NCBI GenBank assembly: GCA_907163375.1
Contig: CAJQUW010016191.1
Span: forward strand, 1-64,000
Source: Prostheceraeus crozeri
Taxonomy: Eukaryota; Platyhelminthes; Polycladida; Euryleptidae
Direction of reading: 5' to 3'
Length of the DNA: 64,000 bases
This document shows positions 10,026 through 23,800 of the stretch, piece by piece. Both the position numbers and the translations under genes were made by a program. The stretch's first letter is position 1; each line of letters starts with the position of its first letter. A model generated the notes under the pieces. The model saw only the letters and a list, made by a program, of their open reading frames with translations, was not told where the DNA came from and ran no database searches.

Positions 10026-10739
10026 TCACGTTTGCAAGTCTTCTAATTCCTGCGTGAGATCAGTATGTTGCACAGTTTGTTGCACAGTTGGTGAATTAAA
10101 TATGGATTCTGCTATTCTTTGCTGTTCATCCTCTTTTTCACGATCAATAAAATCTTCAAGATGAGCAAAATTCTTCATCACAAAGTGAATGGTTAGAGAA
10201 GAATTGGCTAAGTTTGGATAGTTCTTTGATAGTTTGAACAATTTGATCAATAATGTCACATATGAGCGTGAAAATCTTATTTTGTGGGTCTCATTTAACT
10301 CTTTCACGAATTTTGTATATTTCATATTGGACAATAACTTCAGCCGTTGAACAACTTCACCTTGTAAAACATAGCAGCGTAGAAGATTCCGATGTGTAAT
10401 TTTCTCGAAACCAATGAGTATATTCAATGAAGAGATGCACGATGATGTACTTATAATATCCTTTTTCTCGAGAAATACAAGTAAATTGCTGCTGTCAACA
10501 TCCTTGAATGAATCTCGGATTATTTCAAACACTTCTCTCTTTTTATCTTCTTCGTTTCCACTCGTCTTCTGCTTCTTTCTTAGCGATTCAAGAATAAATT
10601 TTGTTGATATTGTTTTAAAGAAATCAAGATGGTCTGGTGAAATAAGAGGCACAACTTGATCTACGAAGCAACAAAATTCTCTGTCTATTTTGCTGACGGA
10701 AGACATTGCAAATGAAGTCTTACTGCTTACATACGGCAA
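10026..10739 (-). CDS. Possible death-effector-domain protein of Polinton copy 1
   Basis: 237 residues, open; the second Met (MSSVSKIDREF) is an equally good start. Residues about 18-125 have the helix pattern of a death effector domain: FVDQVVPLIS / HLDFFKTIST / SNLLVFLEKKDIIS / SSLNILIGFEKI / HRNLLRCYVL, comparable to the LLxxLExxxxIS...LxxLI...LL order of FADD and caspase-8 domains. The C-terminal half is helical with YVTLLIKLFKLSKNYPNLAN and a Glu/Gln-rich tail. There is no counterpart in copy 2, and it lies between protease and the membrane gene. A vFLIP-like apoptosis regulator is possible; this is pattern recognition only and needs a profile search. Confidence 0.45.
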   Translation of the reverse strand: MPYVSSKTSFAMSSVSKIDREFCCFVDQVVPLISPDHLDFFKTISTKFILESLRKKQKTSGNEEDKKREVFEIIRDSFKDVDSSNLLVFLEKKDIISTSSCISSLNILIGFEKITHRNLLRCYVLQGEVVQRLKLLSNMKYTKFVKELNETHKIRFSRSYVTLLIKLFKLSKNYPNLANSSLTIHFVMKNFAHLEDFIDREKEDEQQRIAESIFNSPTVQQTVQHTDLTQELEDLQT

Positions 10740-10744
10740 TATAT

Positions 10745-10965
10745 ATATTTCACGTCTCCCAAGCGCTCAAGTGCGGATAGCTGCTCTTTGTTCTGCAATG
10801 CATTGTTTCATGATTGAGCGTCTCCCAAATGCTCATCTCCGGGTCACAGTTCTTTGTTCTGAAATGCATCGTTTCATGAATATAACAAGCGACTGTTCCC
10901 TACAATTGGGTGTCTTCCAAATGCTCATCTCAGACTCACAGCTCTTTGTTCTGAAATGCTGCGTT
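10745..10965. repeat. Degenerate tandem repeat upstream of the death-effector-like gene
   Basis: Three imperfect copies sharing TCTCCCAA, GCTCTTTGTTCTG, AAATGCATCGTTTCAT and, in the last two copies, ACTGTTCCCTACAATTG-like tails. Frames running through it are low-complexity shadows. It lies between the minus-strand genes at 10026 and 10966 and may be the promoter region of the first. Confidence 0.6.
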
Positions 10966-11292
10966 TCATAAATACGAGAAGCAGCTGTTCCCCACAATTG
11001 AGTAATCATCTGAGTGCAAGGCAGTAGCAACAACAGGAATTGTAAGAACGCCAGATGAAATGACAATAGTGAGAGCGCCTAAAGAAAATGTTAACAATAC
11101 TCCAATGCCTTGTTTCACATTCTTAACTCTCGTCCATCTTTTTCTAAATTTATCATAATTATCTAGTCTAAGTAATAATTGGGATTCTTTATCTTTCATG
11201 TATCTGACTCTATCTGCACACTTTGCTTTATCCATTTGTTCCAATATCGGATATAAAGGGGCTGATGGTTCTTTTGTTTTTTCATCTTCCAT
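10966..11292 (-). pseudogene. Small membrane protein next to the Polinton end (copy 1, fossil)
   Basis: Shares with the copy 2 gene at 47949-48671 the blocks DRVRYMKDKESQLLLRL, RKRWT and KQGIGVLLTFSLGALTIVIS followed by SSGVLTIPVVATAL, i.e. a basic segment followed by two adjacent hydrophobic segments. A membrane hairpin protein is likely. In both Polintons it is the gene nearest to the terminus and reads inward. The copy is shorter than its counterpart and is treated as a fossil. No function known to me. Confidence 0.6.
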
Positions 11293-11602
11293 TTTTAAGC
11301 AACTATTTTTTGTTCATATTCATTTTTTGTAATTATCAATTTTTATTATAAATTTTTATTACATTTGGGTCATAAACATTTTTCCTCATTTTGTATTTTT
11401 ATATTTTCCTATTTTTTTTGTAATTATAAATTATGATTACATTGGGCATCATAAATATTTTTTTTTCATTTGTATTTTTATTACATTTGGTCATAAACAT
11501 TTTTCCTCATTTGTATTTTTATAAATTTAAGGCACTTTCCTATTTTTTTATAAATTTCAGGAGCGTTCCTATTTTTTTATATTTCCATTCGTAGCTATTT
11601 GG
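11293..11602. repeat. AT-rich subterminal spacer with short direct repeats
   Basis: Non-coding. Repeats of TTACATTTGGGTCATAAACA and TTTTTCCTCATTTTGTATTT type words occur two to three times, followed by two copies of GCGTTCCTATTTTTTTATA-like sequence. Copy 2 has an analogous AT-rich repeat spacer inside its left end, with a different sequence. Confidence 0.6.
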
Positions 11603-11658
11603 GAGTGTGATCCGGTGCTGAGCGAAGCGTTGCGCCGGATCTCGCACCCTATACTACT
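11603..11658. repeat. Terminal GC-rich hairpin and end of Polinton copy 1
   Basis: GTGATCCGG and CCGGATCTCGCAC form an imperfect hairpin around AGCGAAGCGTTGCG, then CCCTATACTACT ends the element. The complement begins AGTAGTATAGGG, matching AGTAGTATATAG at the left end of copy 2, which has its own hairpin with ATCCGG arms. Polinton inverted repeats commonly begin with AG. The flanking target duplication cannot be tested because the other end is outside the window. Confidence 0.7.
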
Positions 11659-14600
11659 AATAATATGTAACATTATACTACAATTACGATTTTAGGTATC
11701 AATAATATTTGTGATTTGGTAATATCAAATCACATGCTTTTTCGATATCACCATTTTTTGATAATTTTAGTACTTTTATATTGAAATCAATTAAATGAAT
11801 ATTTAAGTTCTGAATTAAAATGAAAAGACTGCAACCGTCTCGGTTTCTTTAAAAATGGTGGGTTAGGAATTTTTTAAAAAGCAGATTTGTGCTCGATTTT
11901 CGGCTGGTCGTCAAACACAGTGGACATATTCGGTTATCTATCATGCCATTGGGTCTTTGCATACTATTCTCATGCCAAAGAATAGGCAAGTGCACTGAGC
12001 AGCACTTTGCCATACATTCAATTTAACAGTTTACTATATCATTACAAAGCAGCAAGACGTCCGGAAAAGCAAATAGTGTGTATGCTGTAAATGTAAACGA
12101 AAACAAAGTATTAAGTCAGAAAAAAACATTTTTAAAAACAACGTTTTAGGCAACCAGAAAAGGCTACGAATGTTAATCGTGCAAAGTTATCTTATTAGCA
12201 AGTCGATCGTAAAGCAAAATAAATAGCCTATAGCCTACTCGTCACTTCATTAGTGGTCGCTGTTGCATAGCGAGCGTCTTTAATGCGGATTTCATGCCCT
12301 TGTATAGTTTTATTAAATTTGTTGAACGTCTTAATGATTATGACTTGCTAAAGCATTGCGACGAGTTATATAAGAAAATAAAGTCATTTCTACAGTGAGG
12401 AAATCGTTGGGTTCTCGGCATGAAAATACATGTTTAATTGAAAAAAAAGCTTAACACGTTTTTTTAAAAAGATGTTCTAAACATATTTTCATTGAATGTA
12501 TCTTTAGTGTCCTTGTATTCGATTGAGGCAGTGTAGGCTTGACCCTTCTATCGCTAAATGAATAAATTCACCATTTACAATGAAGATTAAATTCATATTA
12601 ATCAAAATCCGACAAATTCCTTTTTTAATCGTGAGATATGCAGAGTAAGTGAAATTCGAGATTTGTAGGAACATTTGTATCATGTTCCGATAATACTTCA
12701 AATAATGGTATTGCCTTATAAAATAATAAGTAACACTGAATTTGCATTAAAGAAAGATTACAAAGACATCACTTGTTTAGATAATGTAACTATGTATAGG
12801 TCTGCCAGTTTGCCACCATCAACCCATGAACATGATGTATTTAAGAAAAAAAAAATTTGTGATCATGAAGTGAATTTTAATAATATTGGTGACTCCTTGT
12901 ATTATAAGAAATAGCTGCGTACATAATGCTGAAATAATTTTGAGCAAATTCATGATGCAATAAATCCCTCATCATTGTTGTGCAGTAATCTTTGTACTCT
13001 AGTTGAATTTCTTGCTAAGTAAAAATTCCTGTCAATTCACTTTTTACCCATTGTGAAACTGTGTGCCACAACCTCTCAAAGTGGTGCTGGAAGATGCTAT
13101 ACATCCTCTTAGACATTTTTTTCGTCCCCGAGACTATCGCACTAGAAACAAATGTCCTCTGAGAAAAATGAAAAGTAGAACCCAGCGTTTCTGTAGGAGT
13201 TTTATTAATTAAGTTAGGAGTTCTTAAGGTTTCTCTAGGAGTTTTTCATTCGTTTTTTGTCGATGTATTTATTTTGATTGATTTTTAGTGATGTATGCTA
13301 GATTATTTGCTATGTCGTGATCAACCAACTCCCTGTAATTTTGTACTACATTTTGTAATATGCTCACCGATTTGTGAGACAAAGATTTCATTCATTTCTA
13401 AAGAAGCACATTTCCCCTCTGTGTATTCCGAGATTGCTTTACAAAATTTTATGCGTCAACCCCATTGTACTAAATTGACGTTCGAGAGCCGCTGTACTGC
13501 ATGAGTGAAGCACAGGACTTTTGCAATCCGAGAGGGTTTCGCTTTAAAACCCATTCTCCCCACCTTCCTATACCACGTTCCAGGATGAACGTCGTCTTCA
13601 GAGATCTTCTGCATAAAGAGATGTCTTTCTAAGGCAATAGGTGAGTGGTCCAGAGGCACCGGGCTATAGTCTATGTACAAATGATAAAATTCTAACAAGT
13701 TCCGTTTGCTCTGCGGCATATTCAGTTTCTTCTATTGAATCGTGGATCCAACAGAATCGCAGCTAGCATCGATGGTTGTGATGTCATTGTCATTGTCATC
13801 CGTTTTTTGATCACATGGTCATAAATGTCGTTTGTCATACAGTTCCTTCCACTTATCTACAATAATTCCATCGTCATTTTGACATTTGTTAAAGAAAGCT
13901 GAAACTGGATTTAAAAAATGCAAGACTCGTGCAGATAATCTATAAAATGATATATGCGTATCGTCCATGATCTTTCAGTTGATGGTATAGTTGACCACTT
14001 ACTTGAGGGGTGATCCTTTAAAGCAAAAATGTGCAGTTAAAGAAAACAATTCAGTAGTTTTGGGCGAAAATTTTCATCAGCTCAAAAGTCACTTCACAAG
14101 ACGGGCTCTCGGCGTCCAGCAGCTCCTAACACGATGGTAGCGAAGTGTCACGATGGTTGTGTGATTTTTAGGCTATAGCATCGAAAAAAGCATGGTTTAA
14201 ACATTTTGCAGCCCGTTTTAAGCAGTGTTATAAACAATTTGTCTAAAACACTAACAACCCTGGCTCTCGGTAAACTACATCGAATGATGGTTGGTAGGGT
14301 ATGCTCCTCGTATCCAGTTATTAGGGCGTTATTTGTATTTTAATATATTATAGTATCCGCAGAAATATATTTTCCCTTGAATTACATCGAATGATCCATG
14401 ACAAGTCAATCAAGGAATTAATTTGTCGATCAACTCTTTCTTCGAAGTTTTTGGAGAAGGAATATTGACGAATAAAAACTTAGTAGACCTTCGTTCACAG
14501 TAAATCAATATTCTACGGATGTTTGTAGATGCAGATTTTGTCTTTTGAGTATTCAAAAATAGATGCAGTAGGACAAGTAAATTTTATTTCATATGGATTT

Positions 14601-14766
14601 TTAATTGACTGTAGACAGAATTTTTTGTACATTACTGTCATTTCAGGTAGGCGGCTGTTTAATCAATTGCTTCTTATTACGGTTAAAGTTATATTAAGCG
14701 GATTGAGTGTTCTAATAATTTACTCAAAACGACTTTTTTACGTGATTATACCGGCTCAATTGCTAG
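11659..14766. other. Sequence without a recognised gene
   Basis: Base composition is less AT-extreme than in the Polinton. The frames here are short and match nothing I recognise. A minus-strand stretch at about 13456-13960 reads as an acidic, low-similarity sequence in more than one segment and could be a decayed exon or transposon piece. A small hairpin GTGATTTGGTAATATCAAATCAC lies at about 11710-11732. Upstream exons of the host gene that follows could be hidden here. Confidence 0.5.
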
Positions 14767-14868
14767 TATCTGGAGGCTCAGTGGATTCCTTCTACAAAGT
14801 GGATTCTGCAGGAAACATCAAATATAAACCGACACTATTTGAAAGCATCTGGCAATTTTTTGTTAGTG
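14767..14868 (+). CDS. Exon with the beginning of the filamin-type CH domain
   Basis: Ends at GTTAGTG before donor GTGAGT (14869), leaving phase 1. It encodes NIKYKPTLFESIWQFFVS, which lines up with the LKLILGLIWTLI stretch of filamin CH2. The acceptor is uncertain: AG at 14766, 14781 or 14811 would all keep the frame open. The intron to the next exon is only 58 bases. Confidence 0.6.
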
Positions 14869-17800
14869 GTGAGTTACTTAAAATATTATTAAGTAGTATG
14901 TAAATATGTTTGATATAAATTTTCAGAGTCAAAACGGAAATCGTTGCTTCTTGCTTGGGTTCAGGAAAAACTTCCATTTTTCAATGTGAGCAACTTCACA
15001 ACATGTTGGCGAGATGGTCTTTTGCTCTGTGCCTTACTAGAAGCAGTGAGTCCAGATGCTTGTCCCAATTATGCAGCACTAAAGCCATCTCACAGAGTCA
15101 ACAATTGTCGTCTTGGTTTGAAACTTGCTCAAAGATACCTGCAGCTGCCACAGGTAGGTCAATTAATGAGGGAAATCAAAGACAAAGTGTGAATTTTCAT
15201 CGTGAATTGTTTTAGAAAGCATGAAAGCATTATTGCCATATTGTAGAAGAATATCTGACATTGAGTTTTGTTATTTTAACCAAGTTTAATAGGGGGTCAC
15301 AAACATTAAGCAGCAGGCATCAACCGTTCGTGTACGTTCCCAGCTGTCGTCAACTGATCACAATTTTTTTTATAGCGCACATTTGTTCACTGATGTTCTA
15401 TGACTCTTTCTGTTAGATAGGGACAATTTATTCCCTGCATCCACGATTTGAAGTTTAATATACTTTATGGGATATTTGAAAAAACATAGTTATTTACGTA
15501 TTGGGGTAGAATTCTACCGCAACAATAATTTGTAAAGAATATTACGGACATGTCGAAGAAAATATACTTATCTTTAATTGTATATCTTTTTTCGATTTAT
15601 ATTATCGAAAGTTTCGATTCGAAACCATTAAATTAATCTGAATTTCTTTCACATTGCATCTGAAATTAATCTTTTAAACGGATAATTCGCAAAGAATGGT
15701 AAGTAGGCCTATGCAACAGACGTTGGTATACATGTAGAATCTTACGATTTCTGTGCTAACTAAGCGCTCCTGTAATTACTGTTGTATTATACTAAACGCC
15801 CATGAGTTGAGCAATCACTTGAATATTGCATTGAATCCTTTAATTTTACTACATGTAAACCCAATACTATGACTTTTGTAGAAGAGATACTTAGGCCTTA
15901 GAAAAGCTACTAATCATTGTAGTTTTCCTTCTCTAAATTTGGTTGAGCGAATGTCACTAGGTCTCCGTGCATCTCGTCAATGGCCATTTACGTACCGACT
16001 TATTTATATCAAATAAATATGCTCATTTACAATATAAATACTGTTATATAATTTATATAAATTGTATAGAATTATATAAATACTTATTTTATTCACTCTT
16101 TGACATGAGAAGTCTATGTAAATTGAATCTGTTTTGCGTATTGAACGCTTCCATCAGTAGCAGCAACAGGAAGGTCTATTTATGGAAATAAATGCAATAA
16201 AATACATTTCAAAGCTCATCACCGTGATATGCGTGAATTTGTGGTCACGCCCATTAGTCAACCATTAGTTGTGAACGTTTTCTTCAACTGAAGAAAGCTT
16301 TCCGTTTTGATGACAGCAGATGCCATGATACAATCGACAAATTGAGTCCAGTGCACAACCTTGTCGAATATTTCAATGCTATTCTGACGTCAGTGTAGGC
16401 TACACTCCAGGGCCACATCTGTGGTTGACGAGATGTTGGTTGAATACCATGGCCGAGTTCATTTTCGACGGTACATGCCTGTCAAGCCAGGAAAATTTGG
16501 CATCAAGATTTTTCTGTGTGTTCACAAGGAGACAACGATGCCACTGAAAGACATTGCATATATCGCACAAGAACAACTACCGAGCAACAGCTTCGACCAT
16601 TGGCACATTCCATTGTGATGGGCTTGGTTGAGAATTATTTGGATCATGGAAGATATATCAACTGCTGACAATTTCTTCAACAGCGAAGGTCTTGTGAAGT
16701 TATTGGATCACAATACAACGCATGTTGGTACTGTCAAAAAAATACCCGAATTGTTCTTTCCCGGTCCAAATGCTTATCGGAACGTGTAAAAAGAGATACG
16801 CGTCACGTCACTACTATACCTCGACATTACTCTTTGTTAATTTCGGGATAAACAAAGCGTTCAGTTTTGCTTTTATCATCGATGCCAGATATTGTGACAT
16901 CGTGCTAACAAAACAGAAGGAGGAATCAATAATTTGGACAAACTTGTTCGGTCCTGCGGTTTCAACAGGAAGTGCAGAAGATGGCGTTGCTGTGATTGTG
17001 CTCATAAAATGATGACAAATCAGTCCAATCCATGGAGGATCATTATGAATTCAAAAAGGAATTGGCTTATGAATTACATGTATGTCGATCCCTTATGCAA
17101 AGACGTATCAAATCACCTCGATTGCGTCACGAAATCAAAGAATATCTGGAAAAATTTGAAATTCTAATGAATGCTTCAGCGAGTGTTGCGAAGGCAAGCA
17201 AGCCGGGACGATGCCAGTTTTGTCGCCGTTCAAGTGCTGTCAAAACAAGACAATTGACTTAACAAGACGTTTAACTTCTGATTTGTAAAATGTCGTATTA
17301 GAGATCTAGTTTTGCACTGATATTTAGGACAACAAATCTTTTTCCGTCGAAAAGAGGTGCACCGATCAGATGCATCAATCTAGAGACACTCATTTAAGTG
17401 GACAAAAGTAAACCGAAAAAACATGTAATCAACTCGATTATTGAAGCTAATCTGACTAAAAGCTTCTCCTCACATCAGTAAGAAGCGTATTTGATTGACA
17501 CTTGTCAAAAACTCACGTTGAAGTGAAACTGAAAGTAACTTGCCGTAGGATTGGGCATGGACTTTGGATATCTTTCGGCAAAAACTAGAAATGTGGTAAA
17601 TCGCTTTTGATCATGCAACTTTTTAATGTTTATTGCATGACAGTTGAGATCCTGATTTATTCGATTTCAGAAATGTGGATTTCAGAATGATGCATGAACA
17701 TTTACGACAAATGTTGTGGGTTAAAATGAACCCACTCATATTACATAGCACAACCTTAACATACCAATCCATTATTGTAATTAATGCATACGGAAATATT

Positions 17801-20800
17801 GGTGATATATTTTTGAGTTTAATAAAAGTTAGCTAATATTCATCTCATACTTGATTATTGATCGTTTGTAGGGAATCATTACACCTGAGGAGATGTCATT
17901 TGGCCGGAGTGAAAGCAAGGTCTTCCATCTTGTTCTTATTATTCGACATCAATATGGACGATCCCTCCCACAGCCGTCACATTCAATGCATAGGGAGAAT
18001 TCGATACAGCGAATTATCAATCAATGCTCAGCAATAGGTCAGGGTCTGACGTCAGGGCATGTCAACTGCGCATGTCGATTCTTCATATCCATCCCTTCTC
18101 GTGAATTGCTGGAGCTGGTGGTTTCCATCGTTCATCGATCCAGTGGAATGCAATGCTTCGAGCACATCAAAACAGATATTCCGTCCAAATCAATTGAAGC
18201 TGCCATTCATCCAAATGAAGAAAAGGAATCAGCTTCGAAGATTCCTTTTCACTACGAATTCGTTACTGACTCTCGCATTCAGGTCACGTACGTACCGCGT
18301 GTTGCAGGCAACCATGTAATCTCAATACTGTGGCAGGGTCAACCGATTGCAAAATCTCCCCATCGTGTGCGCATCTTCAACACAGCGCCTGACCACATGA
18401 ATGTAAGTCCATTGATGCATGATCTCTTGAGACCTTTTTCTGCTTTATTAATCGACTGTCAAGTGCCGAGTTCTAGTCCGGCTCTGATAGTGTGACATGA
18501 AATGATTAATGACTGAGATTTTCTCCTCCCTCCTCGAAATAAGCTTCCAATGATAAGTTAGGTTCATTGGTCACGATAATATCTACGCAACTGTCTGTCA
18601 TATTTTCCTGCTTGTATCACAATATATTTCAAAAATGTGCTTAGTTAAGTGTCGCGAAAAGGAATTCGCTAACTTAGTTGTCCTTATAAGCAAGAAAACC
18701 TAGTACTGTCACAAAAATTAATGCGGTGAACATTTTTAATCTAACACATGCGATATCTGCAGGTTACAATTAAGGAAATTAAAAAGGATTTTAGACTATA
18801 AATTGAATAATTGATTGACATAATATTTACTTAATTTAATTTCAAGTTTGCAGTGGCAAATAACAGAAAATTGATCTAGAGCTTTGGAACGTATTGCTTC
18901 CTATTTCATTTACCAGTATAATGTTATACAAATTCCACGTATGCGTAGCATTTGATCACGTGTGACGATTTTAATCTCACTACATTTTATGATTTTGCCA
19001 TATTTTTGTGATGATTACAAATAATCTGATTTCATACTTTTGTAGGCTACTGTATCCTTTATTGTCATAGCCTAAGTTATTACTGCAGTAATCAGAAAAT
19101 AAGTGGTGGCCGTTTAACCCTTCTTCACCCGTGGGATTTTGAGGTTTGAAATTCTGTAGGAGGGGATCCAAGAGCACCCCTTTTAATCATGATGTTCCCA
19201 TAGTTGAATCATTCTGGAAAATTGTGGTACAATATAATCAGCGCATGCTCACTTCAATGGGGGCTAACTTCAATCAGTTTTGCTAACTAGGTCATTTTGT
19301 AATTAAATTTCAATTCTACATTATTAAAAATTACTTCTTGAGTACATGCTCGAAATAGATGGCAGCGATCGGTTTTGATCAGTTATCTCAAGAATAAAGT
19401 TATCGCGTCATAGAATAATGTTGGAAGCATGTTTGATTGCATTGTGATATCCAAACCTTGCTGAATACAGCTCAAACAGAAGTCTTAAAAATGCAAGTAA
19501 ATTGCGAAATCGTGCGGAAAAGTTACAGTAGCTGCTCATCCAAATGAATAAGTTTACCAAGGATGTTGCTTGTGAGGCAAGTCGAATGGGCTCGCGCTCT
19601 TCAGATTTGAATGCTCTGAACTTCGCTATTTGGAACTACCTAAAATCAAAAGCGCAATCAAATTAAGGATAAAAGCATCTTCGCCAGCGCATTGGCATTG
19701 TGGAAGAATGTCGGACTATATAACAATGGAAATCGTGTCATCTCTACTCCGAAAATGAGTGACCGCTTTCAGTTTATGCTTTGACATTAATGGTGCTCTT
19801 ATTAAAAGTGTACGGTAAATACATTGTGTTTTATATTACGTGAACTCTCTTTATCTCTTGGGGCGAATAGGTGGCCTTGAGCTTCCTTCATGCTTTGAGT
19901 TCAACCACAATATTGCTTGTCGACAAAAGTTTAGATACAAGCTAATTAATCAACAAAGCGACCAATTTCTCTATGTTGTGCAATTATTTCGGTCACTCTG
20001 ATATGCTACAGTCGTTCGTGGAAGCAATGTAATTTCAAATTGATGTGTAAATTGATTAATCCATTAAACGCGGTTGTGATTTCTTTTACATATTTCGAAT
20101 TACATTAATCAACATAGCTTGAAACATCACGAAACAGAATATTTTCACATGTAGAATGGATACGAGCCATTTCGGATCGATTTCGAAGATGGCATATATA
20201 TAAATGCCATCGCGTCCTACCACTCCTAAAAAGTGATAAATTTTGGATGTGTTAACAAAAGGCAAAATTGAAGCACTAAACTTTATAAAACTGCAATAAC
20301 AACAATTTGTCTGGTGCGAACATCTTGCTTGTGCATTTAAAATTTCATTTTGCACGTCCATTATTCATGGCAACTGCCTTGATGTACTATTCAGCTGCAT
20401 GTAGGCTACATGTAAATCGAATTCAGATATGAACAATGTATAATTTACAATTTTTGCTTGTAGTTTTACTCAAAAAATAATTTGTGTAATTGATGCATGA
20501 TGTAAAACAGATCTTACAGCAATATATAACAGCCTCTAAAACCCATGCACATACACATGCATTGCACACATGCAGTAATTTTCTCTTTAGTAGGCCTATT
20601 TTGCTCTGTAAAACGACTATCTTGCTTATGCGTGTGTGCTCCACAGTTCATGTCGTCATAAAATAAGTCACCAAATGCGGCATGCTTTAATACACTTGTC
20701 GCACAATCCCACAGCGCATTTCTAGCATTTCGTTCGTGAAAGACATTGAGCCAAGGCGGAGCAGCTGGTTTGGTGTGACTATCCAATGGTTTATAGGCTT

Positions 20801-23800
20801 ACCATCGTTGCGCATTGCCACCGATAAATTCTGACTTCCGACTTCTCCAATGCAATTATTTTTTATCTTCGTTAGAGTTCGTAATCGTCTTCCTCAACTA
20901 TACCATGATCGTTTACTTCAGTGAGCGCCATATGTTGCTATTCCGAAATAAAAGTGAATTATTGAAAATAGCTTTCGCATGTGCCGTGTAATTTTCAAAA
21001 TCATGCTTACCCTGCATCACAAGAGAGGAAAATAATAAAAAGTTGTGTCTTAAAATATTAACATTCTGGTTGACACTATGAGTAGAAAGCCATAATAATG
21101 GCAACTATAAGAAGCTTAGCAAATAGTGGTGCAAGTGTGGTCAGAGTAGTAGTAGTAGTAACATGTTTATTGATTAAATGGTAAGCACTCATTACAAAGA
21201 TTACACTGACATTATTGCACAAGGACAAACAGAAAGGTACGAAGGCTGGCGCATTCCAGTTCGCGAGATAGGTACTTGGTATTTGTTTGAATAATGTAGA
21301 ACGCTTGGGCGGAGGTCGTATAGTGGATTACAGGGGTTCGATATACCATGGAAGAGTTTTAATGCTGAAACCTGGCGGTGAGATTCAAGGGGGGTGAATT
21401 TCGAACAGTTACAACAAGGTCCGCAAGTAATTCGATGTGATCCAACTTTATCCAATTTTCCGTCGAACTTTATCCAATTTTTCTGCACCTTTCTTGTTGA
21501 TACCAACGATAAGCGGAGAGTTGTACTCTAAGATTGATAGAACTGTGGCGTTGCATAAAAGTACAAGATCTCAACTTTCAAAAATCGTTTTAGACGCTTT
21601 ATGACGTAGAGACGCTGACATTTTACAAATATTTTGAATGTGGCTGTCCCACGTCAACTTTTCGTTATATATATACCGCCAAGAATTCGCAATTGCTGAA
21701 TGTAGTTGACATTACTGGGCGTGGTTAAAATATGAACTTGGTTTCTTAATCATCATCATATTCGTCTTTCCCTCATTCAACCTTAATCCATTACAAAACG
21801 AGTGTGTCCATCGTTTTCAAACCATGGGTAGGCCTACTGAGAAAGATTCTGATCTTACATGTCGTTAACTTCCCACAATAGTTTGCACAAAATTTTCATA
21901 ATGCAAGATAAAAGAAGAGCCAAACAAACTGATAGCTCACAATTTTGCTGTTGAACAAGTGTCACTACAGGGCATTCGATAGACATATTCATATTTGTAG
22001 GTGAATGTACAAATTAGGCCTGCTTAATATATCATCGTCAAGGCCACCTTCGTCCTCTACCATTGTCTCTGCACTGTCTTCACCATCTCATAACGGGGGT
22101 TTTATCACAATGTCATCCTCTCCATTGCTAATTAGATCATGCAGCGCATGAATCGCTGGGGCATCTTATCTGAAAGATATGCTTATTCTGACATTTACAG
22201 TAGCGGATTACGCGATGGCATATATATATTCCAGTACGTATTGCTGCATTCCTACTGAACTAAATCGATTTGAATATCAGACTGGTGCACAGGCTTAGAA
22301 AATACGCCAAATGAAACATACATGGACACGAAAAGATAGTGAAGGTTCAAAATTGAATATTTTGCTCAACTTACCAAATGAAGAATTTCTTCGTGCCATT
22401 TCGAAAAATTTGAAATTCCCGCCAAATGGATGAAATTGAAAAAGTCATTTCACATCACAAATCTTGAACATCGTTCTAAGTTATGTTTTGTCAAAAAGAA
22501 ATGATCCGAAAAACGAGTTTTCACGGCTAAAATAAAGCATAAATGGAGGCAAATTACCTGGCATATATATATATATGCCACCGCGTTTAATGGGCTAAAG
22601 TAAAATTTCTAAATAACCTGTAGGTGGTCGTGGGTTCATGTACTACCATATCGCTTTCATGACGATTAAATCTGACTCAATAATTTCACTCGTTAATTCA
22701 TCCATTCAGTTGGAATCACACAAAATTCAATCTTCAGGTGTCCGATTTCATTTTTGCAGGATTTATTCGTCGACCCGTCCACAGATGGCGCGAATAGAGA
22801 AAAGATGCGTCCGTTAAACAGAAGGTTTGCAAGTGTGTCCACAAGTTCCTCAAGTCATCGATCGCAATATTCCTTTTTTGAAAGACGATCTTCTTCTTAT
22901 GGTAAAAAGTCTTCACCCTCCACTTCTATAACTGCAAAGCGACGGCGCATCCTACGTAGAGATTTCGCTGAAGTTGTCACTGATTCGTCAGGTGGAGCTA
23001 CAAATACAATTGACAAGGAAGAAGAAGATGCGCAAGAACAGAATGGATCGACATTTAAATCCGATAAAGCACCGAAAACTTCATGCCATAGTGAGGTCTC
23101 TAGTAAGAAGTCAGATGGAAGTATAAATTGGGGAGAAGATTACAAGAAAGATTCTCAAACGATGAGAAACAATTATGGAAATGTCGATAGTTCGCCAACA
23201 GGAACCGATCATGCATCATTCGGTGAGTAGGGAAGCAAAAACTGATACCTACTATATTCATCAGAAAAATGCACTTACCATTAAAACTAAAAACTAAAAT
23301 TAAAGAGACAAATTACTATAGAGAGCACAAACTAAAGGACATTCAGAAGTAAATCTTAGTTTATGATCAATCTTTTTTCCTTCATGATCACGACACTTTT
23401 GTTGTTGAAATTGACCGAACGCCTGAAATGTGCTGCTTGATGTCTGGTGAAGCTTCATTAATTGTGTTATGAAATACGAATGTTTTTTGGTTCACATGCT
23501 TCTTCCATGTTTTCCAATGTATTTGGAAATAAAAAATTATTGACTTACTTGCTTAATTTTGCATGTGGTTGGATTTAGTATTTTATCAGTGCATCTTGTA
23601 TAATTTCGTTAGACAGATTATTCCTCAATTGAACATAGTCCATGTTGATAATCAGCAATCAGTTAAGACTTTTTTGAATATTGTAAATACTCTCTTAATA
23701 TTTACAATTTTTCAATTTTACTATATTTTCTCAATATTGTAAATATTGAAATTGTAATACCTTCTCCATTAGTAGAATTGAACTGCATAGGGGACACTAT

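Larger units (their letters stand above)
1..11658. mobile_element. Polinton/Maverick copy 1 (partial, fossil)
   Basis: An AT-rich block carrying the Polinton gene set: protein-primed-type DNA polymerase B, double-jelly-roll capsid protein, RVE integrase and adenain-like protease. The left end lies outside the window. The right end is taken at 11658, where the complement reads AGTAGTATA, the same start as Polinton copy 2 at 47415. The packaging ATPase and penton genes seen in copy 2 are absent from the visible part. It is a fossil with roughly a dozen breaks; the pX-like gene, the death-effector-like gene and some small genes are still open. It looks at least as decayed as copy 2 but not ancient, because proteins of the two copies are still closely similar. 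Family assignment is confident; the exact end is inferred. Confidence 0.88.
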
